From contig NW_003314378.1 of assembly GCF_000143415.4 (NCBI RefSeq), positions 265,039 to 329,038 on the forward strand: a stretch of 64,000 nt of DNA. The letters are read 5' to 3'. The notes beneath the pieces are model-generated. The model ran no database searches. It had not been told where the DNA came from and was given only the letters and a program-made list of their open reading frames with translations. This document shows, piece by piece, positions 43,471-53,205 of the stretch. Both the position numbers and the translations under genes were made by a program. Position 1 is the first letter of the stretch. Every line of letters starts with the position of its first letter. This DNA is from Selaginella moellendorffii (Eukaryota > Streptophyta > Lycopodiopsida > Selaginellales > Selaginellaceae).

Positions 43471-44688
43471 TGGTTGAGCAGCTAAATTCTACTCTCTAGT
43501 TCGTGGAATGTTACTCTTAAGATAAAACTATACACTGACCGATCAAACCAGTGAGGCTGGCTGGGCAATTAAACGTTTTTAACATTGCAACGGACTTCGC
43601 AGGCTCAACTAACAACAGCGGAAGGGCTCCTGGAACCAGGCAGCAGCGGAGGACATCCACATGACTAATGGCGCCTCCCAACTCTACATTGTTAACAGCA
43701 CTACACAATTGGGCACCATAGATGGAACAGGAGTAGTATAAATGATTACATTTTGGTCAGCCAAACTATTCTTTAATCATGTGGTGTACTGTTTAGATTT
43801 TTCCTTGACAAAATGGTATGGCGGGGAATTCCAAGAGTTCTTGACCGCCTCATGTCTGACTAGGATGCATATGCTGCTTACAACACTCCTATCAACAACC
43901 AGAACTCACTGTGGTCACGACTAAGTCATGCCAGCATGGGTGCCCGACTTTGCCCAACAAGTCCAAGAGCTTTAGAATGCACTGCCCACGACCACTGATA
44001 CTGAGGTCAGCTGACTGATTGACATGCTCACACAGCAGCACAGGAGTATTTTCTCAGTTCACTCCCACCACCCCAACTGGATGCTTTCCTAGATTTCACT
44101 GGTGGGACAAATTATAAAACTTTTTAAAATCATAAGTTTATTGTATTAAACTGATTAATAAAGTGGCAGCAATAAACATTCTATTCTGCCCATGACAATG
44201 ATGCAAGCAATAATCACAATGACTATGACTATGTATGTCTCATGAACTATCCTTCTACACAGTTGTCTGCAAAATTGATAACCTACATAGATGTACCTTT
44301 GGTCGATATACCCATAGTTTATTTGTATCAGCAATGGACCTACACAATCCATAATAATTCCGTTAAAACTCCACACATAAAAAGTCTCTACAAAGCAATT
44401 TAGTGTCAAGTTTTTAAGACCGTGTAAAACTCGAGTTTCACTGAGACCGGTTCTTACCATCAAAACCAAGATCGTCATCATCTACACACATAAAAGATGA
44501 TTTTGACGGCTCTAGACAAGCCCGGTAAAAGAAAACTTCCGAGACGACTTGGCAGCAAACAAATCAGATTGTGTTACGCGGACAGCAAGAGTAAAAAATG
44601 AAATAGAAGGGAACAGAAGACCGTGTACCTAAAATCGTGCACGATTCACGACGAAGTCATCCAAAGGACCTCGCCTCCCCTCCTCCGG
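43471..44688. other. GLP upstream region and AT-rich spacer (copy E, reversed)
   Basis: Counterpart of 4929-6185. No gene seen. Confidence 0.6.
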
Positions 44689-44699
44689 CTATAAAATGC
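44689..44699 (+). promoter_or_regulatory. TATA box of GLP copy E
   Basis: CTATAAAATGC, 48 bases before the ATG. Confidence 0.75.
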
Positions 44700-44746
44700 C
44701 TGCCCCTCCCTCATATAGCTCCATCAGTCTTTTCCAAGCTCACAAG

Positions 44747-45412
44747 ATGGCTCATCTTCGTTTTGTTCTATCCTTCCTCCTAGCAATCAGCTCCATCTTG
44801 TTTGTGCATGCCGCGGATGAAGATATGCTGCAGGACTTTTGCGTTGCAGACAATGGCTCCAAGATCAAAGTGAACGGCGTCGTCTGCAAGGCGGCCGCCG
44901 ATGTGAAAGCCGAGGACTTCAAGTCGAGCCTGCTGGCGACTCCCGGGAACACCGACAACAAGCTCGGCTCCAACGTCACGCTGGCGAGTGTCAACAATTT
45001 CCCCGGTCTCAACACCTTTGGTGTAGCTTTTGCCCGCGTCGACTATGCTCCCGGCGGCACCAATCCCCCCCACGTCCATCCCCGAGGATCCGAGCTGCTC
45101 TTCCTCGTGCACGGGAACCTCTTAGTCGGATTCGTCACCACCTTGCCGGACAACAAGCTCTTCGCCCAAATGCTCTATCCTGGAGATCTGTTCGTCTTCC
45201 CTCGGGGACTCGTCCACTTCCAGCTTAACGTTGGAAAGGAGCCTGCGGTTGCGATGGCTGGCTTCAACAGCCAAAACCCCGGGGCAACTCAGGTGGCCAA
45301 GGCGGTGTTTGATTCCAATCCTCCAATCAACGACGACGTGATCGCGAAAGCATTCCAGATTGACGACCGTGGTCTCATCCAGAAGTTGAGAGAGCTCATC
45401 GGCATGACTTGA
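44747..45412 (+). CDS. Germin-like protein (copy E, intact, reversed)
   Basis: 221 residues, protein identical to C, D and G. The leader differs at one base (GCTCACAAG for GCTCGCAAG just before the ATG). It lies wholly inside the inversion and keeps its own TATA box, so the inversion need not have silenced it. Confidence 0.95.
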   Translation: MAHLRFVLSFLLAISSILFVHAADEDMLQDFCVADNGSKIKVNGVVCKAAADVKAEDFKSSLLATPGNTDNKLGSNVTLASVNNFPGLNTFGVAFARVDYAPGGTNPPHVHPRGSELLFLVHGNLLVGFVTTLPDNKLFAQMLYPGDLFVFPRGLVHFQLNVGKEPAVAMAGFNSQNPGATQVAKAVFDSNPPINDDVIAKAFQIDDRGLIQKLRELIGMT

Positions 45413-45539
45413 AAGTTTCTCCAAAGGTTGCGAGGCTGACTTGACTAAGTTACATATATAAATAAATTATTTTTCCAAAGCTCTTACCTTTCGGAAACTT
45501 TCGTAAGCACAGCTAGATCGCTTTCCCGCCAATTTCCAT

Positions 45540-45895
45540 TTTAAACACGGTCCTGGAGCGATTTGCCAGGACATACGTCGATCCAATGCCCGAAACATAT
45601 CGTAATGCGATCGGCAAGATGCCACCAAAACCCTACAAACCAGAGCATCCGGCACAAACGGCATGGCACCAGCAATTCCTCGGCATTCTCCAGTTGCCTG
45701 CCACGGCCGAAGATATCGATCATGCAGACGAAGTGATCACTGCCTGGCGCGATCCTAAAATCCCCTGTCACGAGAAGAAAGAAATCCTTATTGCGATTCA
45801 CGGAGCTGATGTAGGCGCAGGCCGGAGTGTCACCTTTCCCATTGCGCCCTTGCCTCAATGAGCAAACGCAGTGATCCCTTTATGCAGCATTGTAA
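45540..45895 (-). pseudogene. PPR-protein fragment (copy E, reversed)
   Basis: DHFVCMIDIFGRGRQLENAEELL and MPFVPDALVCRVLVASCRSH in two frames. The 45858-45895 end starts the block matching 37428 onwards. Confidence 0.7.
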
Positions 45896-46260
45896 TGGGC
45901 TAAAGGTGACACTGTAGTGAAGTGAGGTCCATGATCTTACAATGTTCAAGGGAAAGACCAAAACTACACCTTGTCAACTCACCCAAGCCCTCTCTAAGGG
46001 GCTTTTGGCAAGATGACAAAGTATCTCCTTTAGCCTACTTTGAGAGGATTTCGGGATTTACCTGGACGTATTTGAGTGTACTGCATATAATAATCAAGTG
46101 GCTGGACATGAGAAGGTTCTGTATGGCTCTATCAGGAGAGGCACAGAGAATGTTTGTTTCATGCTGTGCACGAGATCAGATTGTTTGGTTGGATGAAGCA
46201 GTGGACTCGATTTCCAGGCTGTTGTGATGTTCAATTAAGATTGCATTATCGAGATTGGAA
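45896..46260. other. Non-coding spacer (copy E, reversed)
   Basis: Matches 37466-37830 at an offset of 8430 bp. No gene seen. Confidence 0.6.
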
Positions 46261-46545
46261 TCACAAGAACATGGAAAGAACTGGACGTGTCTCCCAGCGT
46301 GGTGCGTGTTTCGTCCGGGAATTAATCTTGTGATGTTTGCTCGAGGCGATGTAGCCTTGATTGTCACAGTAGATTGGTGTTGGGCCGGGTGTCGTTGAGG
46401 AGGCGGCGAAGCCAGATGGCCTCTTTGCATGCGGAACTAGCCTCCGCCTCACAGCTGGAGCAGGCAACGACGCTCTTCTTCTTGCTGCTAACTGCATTGT
46501 GAAGGCTAAACAATTTAGCCAAAGCCAGCCCAGTAAGCTTGACTC
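46261..46545 (-). pseudogene. Copia RNase H remnant (copy E, reversed)
   Basis: Same frames as at 37840-38063 and complete at its start (LFSLHNAVSSKKKS), giving the sequence hidden by the N run. Confidence 0.7.
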
Positions 46546-46601
46546 GTGGCCTTAAGACCGCAAGAAAACGTATCTCGGAAGTACGAAAAGACGCGTTTTA
46601 G

Positions 46602-47130
46602 TCAATGTTGAGGTCCAGGATTGTCAAGGGTTCTTGCACAAAGTGGAATTCGAATGGATTAGCGCACCTTCCATGGCGTCCATATCCCCTCTATAACTAG
46701 AAAAAAAACACACTCCAACAAGCGAACGAAGCATTTTCCTAGGCTATGGCATTGAACACAAGGCTTACAAGGTCTACAATCCTGTCTCCAAGGCGCTGAT
46801 CATCTCACCAGACGTGCATCCAATGAGACTCCATCACGTCAAGTGGGAGAAAATCTGCCTTTGCCAGTGCTGCCCAATGCCCAATCCGAACGACCTGCGA
46901 ATCTTCAAGACTCACTGCAGCCGCTCCTCTTTGCAGATCTTCTCGCCAGAACAAGGGCAAGCCACCACCACGGCTGATTGCTCGCAGCTGTACACGACAT
47001 CCCTGAAAGTCTTGTGGAGACTTTGAACTTCTGGGAATTCCAAGCGGCTCTCAAGTCTCTTGAAGTTGACAGGGAAAAATGGAAAGTTGCCTTTATCATT
47101 CCCCTCACCTTGGTGAGACAAGCGCCTCCT
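46602..47130 (+). pseudogene. Copia integrase-tail/linker remnant (copy E, reversed)
   Basis: Keeps FLGYGIEHKAYKVYNPVSK and IISPDVHPNE (46735-46825) and a short linker; 17 bases of the linker are missing near 47025. Confidence 0.65.
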
Positions 47131-47288
47131 GGACGCATGCTGGGTGTGTGACTGTAATGGGAGGGAGCGGAGGTGCGGAAGAATGGGAAAAGAAGTGGAG
47201 GTGGAGGATTTGGAGAATTCACCGCCAGATGGAAAGAGCCTGACGTGTCTTCTTGCGTGACGTGTCAGCCACGTGGCTGTCCGCCTCT

Positions 47289-47534
47289 TCAATCATGATG
47301 GTGGTTGTCCTCGGAAGGGCCGGAGGGTGGCGTGGGCTGACCCTGGATGAGCATTCTCCGGGAGGTCCTTTCGAGAAGAGTGTGGATCTTGTTAACAACA
47401 GGAAGGCGCAATTCGGAATTGAAAAGCTCGGCCTGCTGGCTCATCACCGAAAACGAGCCCGGCCTGGAACATTTGATGTTGCCGCTGATCATGATCACCA
47501 ATGCGATGGCAACAAGCATCCTTCCACGATCCAT
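47289..47534 (-). CDS. Putative secreted peptide precursor, IDA-like (copy F)
   Basis: 81 residues starting MDRGRMLVAIAL. Core QPTPPSGPSEDNHHHD, one substitution from D and E. The frame happens to be open upstream as far as 47789, through the exon-like remnant, but the TATA box at 47634-47639 and the signal peptide favour the short form. The FUT gene that normally precedes it has been deleted, so this peptide gene now follows PP2C exons directly. Confidence 0.6.
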   Translation of the reverse strand: MDRGRMLVAIALVIMISGNIKCSRPGSFSVMSQQAELFNSELRLPVVNKIHTLLERTSRRMLIQGQPTPPSGPSEDNHHHD

Positions 47535-47633
47535 TCCAGCCACAAAAGCACTAAACGTAGTGATGATATCGTTGTATAAGAACCAAGAGCTGTGCTTGCT
47601 CCGATACGATTGGATCCAATGGGCCTCCAGTGT

Positions 47634-47639
47634 TTTATA
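47634..47639 (-). promoter_or_regulatory. TATA box of peptide gene F
   Basis: TATAAA on the minus strand, about 100 bases before the ATG at 47534. Confidence 0.5.
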
Positions 47640-47770
47640 TTCACAGAAAAAGTTCTTCACCGGGCTTGGTAAACAGTCAAGTCCTTTGCGCGTGCCAATG
47701 TCAAAACAAGACTCGTTAGCTTCCAAGCCAGAACACTCTACGAGCAGTTTTTCAAAGTCCTGCACAAAAG

Positions 47771-48310
47771 ACAGCTGCTGCCCTAGCAAATGGGCTGTCC
47801 AAACGCTCGGCCTGCGCCCCAGCTATATGCCTGTAAAGTGAGGAGAATATTAGCAATCTTGAGATTCTTCAACAGCGAGAGTTCACCTTCAAGTTGACTT
47901 TGTCGGACCCAAGAGATTTTTTAAGAACTTTGATTATGTCGTCGTTGAAGAGATTGTCAAAAAGGCCATCAGTTCCCAAAACAATGATGTCCCCCTTGCA
48001 GACAGGGATCTTGAATTCCTGTAGACAGAAAATTAGCGAATTTAAGGGAAAAGCAAGAATACCTCTGCAACCGTTGGATGGTCACCAAAAGTTCCAACTT
48101 GAAACAGAAAGTTAAAACTATGCTGCATGGGCTCCGAGCTTGCAACTACTTGCCAATTGCGAACTATGATGAACCCCGAGTCTCCCAAGCTTGCTGCATA
48201 CAGTGTCTGAAACATATGACCCGACTCAGCCTCAAACATCAAATCCGACTAGCTTAGTTGCTCAAACAATGCAGCCACAAGAACCGTTGCTGATCCTTTG
48301 GCCTTTGTAC
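47771..48310 (-). pseudogene. PP2C phosphatase, 3' exons (continuation of copy D)
   Basis: Minus strand: end of the VLVAALFEQ exon, an undamaged GDSGF exon (TLYAASLGDSGFIIVRNWQV), the DGLFDN exon with KKSLGSDKVN, and the beginning of the last exon. At about 47780 the last exon is joined to sequence upstream of the peptide gene, with loss of the rest of PP2C, the LRR-like block and FUT. At 48310 it meets the start of Copia-2. Confidence 0.85.
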
Positions 48311-51300
48311 TGTGGAGACAATTGATGACAAGTCTCCACATCAGCAAAAAAGACATGTCATTCATCCAAGACACCAACCACCAAGAGTCACACCCATACT
48401 GTTATGTACATAACCATACCAAAGCAATGAAGTCGATAGAGCATTCTGCGTACACTGGCAAACACAGCAACACAACGAGCAGGACCACGCTAGGGCTCTT
48501 GTAGTCCTTGCTAGGGTGGAACGACAGATTCAAGAACGCAAGTGAGCACAACATGATGTCCATCCGTGCTTCTACCCTAATTGTCGCTCTATGTGCATGG
48601 CGTATGGGCGTCCCTTCCAGTGATTCCCACTGCCTCTTCCCCGCCCCTGCCCCCGCCCCCGCCCCCCCCCCCCCCCCCCTCGCTTCTAGCTTACTCTATT
48701 GTTTTGTCCTTTCTTCTAGAAACTAATGGCTACCAGTACTCCACCTCGCACTACATCTAGAACCACCCTAGCGAGCACCATGGCCATCCTGGCTGGCAAC
48801 TAAGATGTAGGATGGGAGAAGCTACTCTAGAAGTTCACAGGCGAGAACTTCACAACTTGGAAGACCAAAGTCCAATTAATCCTAATGGCAAAAAATTGTT
48901 GAGATTTGGTGGAGGGAACCGAAGTGAGACCTCAAGATATAGAAGCAGCCTTGCAAGCTACTTAAGACTCTAAGAACGGCAAAGCCCTTTCCGTGATTGG
49001 ACTAGGTCTTGGAGATGAATTTATTCATCTCCTTGATCTAGAAAAATCCGCCAAGGCCAATTGGGACTCCCTTTCCCAAGTCTTTGTAGCCAAAGCTGCT
49101 AATGCTAAATTGGTTCTGACCCAGAAATTTTTCTCCCTATGCATGCAGCCTGGTGAGATGATGGCAACATACATTGGGAAGCTCAAGGGTTTAATGCAGC
49201 AGCTGAAGGAAGTAGGTGCTGCAGTTTCCGATGACTATGCAAAAGCCTTCTTGCTCTACTCTGTATCTTAAGAGTTGCAACAATTGTCCTCCATGCTTTC
49301 TTTTGTCCCAGGCAAAACCATGGAGGAGCTCTACTCTGATCTACTCAAGGAAGAGCACAAGATTGCTGAGCGTCAAGCTGGCCATCAAGGATCCCCTCAA
49401 GCTGCTCGCGAGCAGGCCTTGTTTCTTGGTAAGAAACAATCGAGTGGGGAGTAGAGGAAAGGAGGCACTAGCCGTGGGCCTCGTATCTCTTCTGCTACAA
49501 CTCCCAGCTCTTGATTTAACTTCTCCAAGAAGAAAAAAGGTCCTTGCAACTATTGTGGAAAGATGGGGCATGTCGAGTGTGAGTGTTGTGCAAAGAAGGC
49601 TGCCACCCAGCACATGCTTACCCAGAGCAACTTGTTGTTGATGATGGCTCTTTACCCGTCACCGGTGTCTGCTCTTGAGGTTCTATGGCTGGATAGTGGT
49701 GCCTCTTTTCACATGACTCCCTTAAGGTCTGCCTTTCACACTTACAAGGCTCTTCAAGCTCCACAACAGGTTTATGTCGGCGACAAGCGACCACTCTAGG
49801 TGGAAGGTCGTGGCATGGTGGTGATCAGGCTATCCACTGGACCTTTTAAGGAGGTTCATCACGTGCACTTTGTACCTGAAGCAGCACATACAGTTCTTTC
49901 TATAGGTGTAGCCTCAGATCAAGGCTTTACTACCACCTTCTTCCCAAAAGGGTGCACCATCTATGGTCGTGATGGTACTTCTGTAGCTAGTGGCATGAGG
50001 TATGAAACACTCTACTGTTTAAATGCAGAATTGGTTTTTCCAACTCAAGTGCTTGCTTTCTGAGCACAAGACACCATTGAGCTCTGGCATGCTCGTCTGG
50101 GGCATGTCAATGAACGAGATCTACATGCCTTGGCTCGTAACCAGCATGCTAAAGGCATCATGCTCCCAACTGGCCATCTAGGCGTGTGTGAAACTTGCTA
50201 TCTTGGGAAGCAAGTTCACCTTCCTTTTCCATCAAGAACCATGGAGGACCAAGCTACAGGCTTATTGGATCTGGTTCACAATGACGTGTGCTACTTGCCA
50301 TGGAAACACTCAGCCACAAGAGGTACTTTGTGTCTTTTATCAATGACCATTCCAGATATGCTGTGGTGAGCCTTCTCCATGCCAAGAGCGAAGTGTTCAA
50401 CCACTTTAAGCTTTTTAAGAGCTGGGCAGAGACGTCTACTGGCCAAAAGATTCGTGTGTTACGCACAGATGGTGGTGGAGAGTACCTGAACAAAGAGTTT
50501 CTCAACTTTCTAGCTGAGGCTAGCATTGTTCACCAGTACACAACAGCCCATACTCCCCAACAGAACGGCATGGCAGAGCACCTCAATCGCATGCTACTAG
50601 AGACTGTTTGTTGCCTTCTCCAACACACAAGCATACCCAACTCTTTTTGGGGTGAAGCCATTAACACGGTTGTTTATATCCGTAATCGCCTTCCCACAAG
50701 GAGCACTGGTGTGGTTCCTTATCAAGCTTGGACTGGGAAGTGTCCTCAGTTAGGGCACTTGAGGGTCTTTCGCTGCACAATGTATGCTTGCATTCCAGAT
50801 GCGACTCGGCAGAAGCTGGATCCTAGGAGCCAGAAGACCATCTTCGTGGGCTATCATGCTCATTCCAAGGCCTATCACCTACCTCTATAATCTTGCTCTC
50901 AAGAAGCTCGTGGTCAGCCAAGATGTCTCTTTCAATGAGCAAGATCTTTATCGCCACATTCAAGGTACTATTCCTTCAAGTTCTAACTTGGTGGACTTGA
51001 CCCCAGTGCTGGAAGACGAGCTCACCCACCCACCAACACCAGCAATCCAAAGGCTACTCGTTCCAGAAGGAGGAACACCTCTTCCACTTGGTGATGAACC
51101 TTCTCCAGCAACTCTGCTGCTACCAGTTCCTCTAGTCACTTCGGTGGCTACTAGCAGCAACACTACTTCATCCAATGAGCAGAATCTTGCTGCTACTGTG
51201 GACGAGTTGTTCATTGGTGAAGAAACAGTTGGAGGATCTTCCCGCTCACCTCCTCCAGATTCTCTCATGACACCACCACCTCGTCAAGAGATTGGAGCTA

Positions 51301-51850
51301 TTACCTGTTTAGGACAAGTGAGCAAGCCAACGGTCAAAGCTCTAGAATCTCTTGCTCAAGCTCCATGCAAGAAGGGATTCTACTGGGCCATGAGCTCCAT
51401 TGTTGAACCTCGTGGCTACCAAGTTGCTCTCTCCAATCCTGATGCCTCACAGTGGCAAGCAGCCATGCAGGACGAGTATGACTCATTGATCAAGAATGGA
51501 ATCTGGACATTGGTTCCCCTCCCTCCCGGCAGGAAGGCAGTCACAGCCAAATGGCTGTTCAAGAAGAAATATCGAGCTGATGGCAGCATTGAGCGCTACA
51601 AGGCACACTTTGTAGCTCGTGGTTTCTCTCAGATCCAAGGAGTTGATTACTCTCAAACTTATAGCCTTGTTATAAAGCTGACAACAATTTGTGTTTTGAT
51701 GAGTCTTGCAGTTGAGCTCGACCTGGAGCTCCATCAACTTGATGTGAGAACTGCATTCCTGAATGGTGATCTTGAGGAGGAGGTGTATGTTGCCCAGCCT
51801 CCTGGATTTATACGTCCCGGACAAGAGCATCTAGTCTGCCGCTTGCACAA
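48311..51850 (+). mobile_element. Copia-2, 5' half (leader, gag, integrase, RT N-terminal part)
   Basis: Starts TGTGGAGAC at the PP2C junction, possibly the first bases of a 5' LTR. Gag near 48723-49640 has a CCHC knuckle (CNYCGKMGHVECEC) and stops. A protease-like WLDSGASFHM follows at 49688, then a gag-pre-integrase motif (ELWHARLGH ... CETCYLGK) and the integrase core LRTDGGGEY and PQQNGMAEHLNR near 50460-50590. RT runs from 51400 (NPDASQWQAAMQDEYDSL) through ARGFSQIQGVDYSQTYS and LHQLDVRTAFLNGDLEEEVY to CRLHK at 51850, where the inversion breakpoint lies. Frame breaks near 50330 and 50880. Dead element. Confidence 0.9.
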
Positions 51851-51851
51851 G

Positions 51852-52231
51852 ACTAAGAGGTTCCCGTGCACGAGGAAGAGCAGCTCGGATCCTCGGGGGT
51901 GGACGTGGGGGGGATTGGTGCCGCCATGAGCGTAGTCAATGCGGGCAAAAGCTACACCAAAGGTGTTGAGACCGGGGAAATTGTTGACACTCGCCAGCGT
52001 GACGTTGGAGCTGAGCTTGTTGTCGGTGTTCCCGGGAGTCGCCAGCAGGCTCAACTTGAAGTCCTCGGCTTTCACATCGGCGGCCGCCTTGCAGACGACG
52101 CCGTTCACTTTGATCTTGGAGCCATTGTCTGCAACGCAAAAGTCCTGCAGCATATCTTCATCCGCGGCATGCACAAACAAGATGGAGCTGATTGCTAGGA
52201 GGAAGGATAGAACAAAACGAAGATGAGCCAT
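51852..52231 (-). pseudogene. Germin-like protein, copy F, N-terminal half
   Basis: Residues 1-127 (MAHLRF to GNLLV) with signal peptide, Cys32, Cys47 and box 1 (His109, His111, Glu116), then a jump into antisense Copia. Some own substitutions (S60L, G74S, P102H). Its TATA region is deleted (GATGGATTATAGCC near 52254), so this copy had probably lost its promoter as well. Confidence 0.92.
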
Positions 52232-52256
52232 CTTGCGAGCTTGGAAAAGACTGATG

Positions 52257-53205
52257 GATTATAGCCGGAGGAGGGAAGGCGAGGTCCTTTGGATGACTTC
52301 GTCCTGAATCGTGCACGATTTTAGGTACACGGGCTTCTGTTCCCTTCTATTTCATTTCTTACTCTTGCTGTCTGCGTAACACAATCTGATATTTTTGCTG
52401 CCAAGTCGTCTCGGAAGTTCTCTTTTACCAGGCTTGTCTAGAGCCGTCAAAATCATCTTTTCTGTGTGTAGATGACGACCTTGGTTTTGATGGTAGGAAC
52501 TGGTCTCAGTGAAACTCGAGTTTTACACGGTCTTGCTAAAAGCTTGGCACCTTCTTGGCACCAGAGACTTTTTATGTGTGGAGTTTTAACGTGCTGATAC
52601 AAATAAACCATGGGTATATCGACCAAAGGTACGTCTCTGTAGGTTATCAATTTTGCAGACAACTGTGTAGAAGGATAGTTGCTCACATAGTCATGAGACA
52701 TACATAGTCATAGTCATTGTGATTATTGCTTGCATCATTGTCATGGGCAAAACCGAATGTTTATTGCTGTCACTTTATTAATCAGTTTAATGGAATAAAC
52801 TTATGATATTAAAAAGTTTTATAATTTGTCCCACCATGGCAATCTAGGAAAGCATCCAGTTGGGGTGGTGGGAGTGAACTGGGAAATACTCCTGTGCTGC
52901 TGTGTGAGCATGTCAATCAATCATTTAACCTCAGTATCAGTGGTCGTTGTGGGCAGTGCATTCTAAAGCTCTTTGGACTTGTTACGCAAAGTCCGGCACC
53001 CATGCTGGCATGACTCAGTCGTGACCACAATGAGTTCTGGTTTTGATAGGAGTGTTGTAAGCAGCATATGCATCCTAGTCAGACATAAGGTGGTCAAGAA
53101 CTTTTGGAATTCCCCACCATTACAGAAAAACAAGGGGAAAATATTAATAATTACTTTATTTAACTTTCACTCACCATTTTGTCAAAGAAAAACCTAAACA
53201 ATGGT
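52257..53205. other. GLP upstream region and AT-rich spacer (unit G)
   Basis: Counterpart of 4929-6185, shortened by deletions near 52545, 52595 and 53200. No gene seen. Confidence 0.6.

Larger units (their letters stand above)
36688..51851 (-). other. 15.2 kb inversion with reciprocal breakpoints in a GLP gene and in Copia-2
   Basis: Left junction: Copia RT (minus) meets a GLP C-terminal half (plus). Right junction: Copia RT (plus) meets a GLP N-terminal half (minus). Turning 36688-51851 round joins the two RT halves without loss and the two GLP halves with loss of six bases (GGATTC, Gly128-Phe129). All array genes inside lie in the opposite sense to units A-D and G, as expected. Confidence 0.93.

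Noticed and set aside
46922-47020. Frame NPNDLRIFKTHCSRSSLQIF as a separate conserved gene
   Set aside because: It directly follows the Copia integrase tail in the same orientation, as the variable linker would, and shows no start or domain of its own.
48640-48690. C-rich tract (CCCCTGCCCCCGCCCCC...) as a possible regulatory or i-motif element
   Set aside because: A simple low-complexity run in the leader of a dead Copia element; its length may also be uncertain in assembly.
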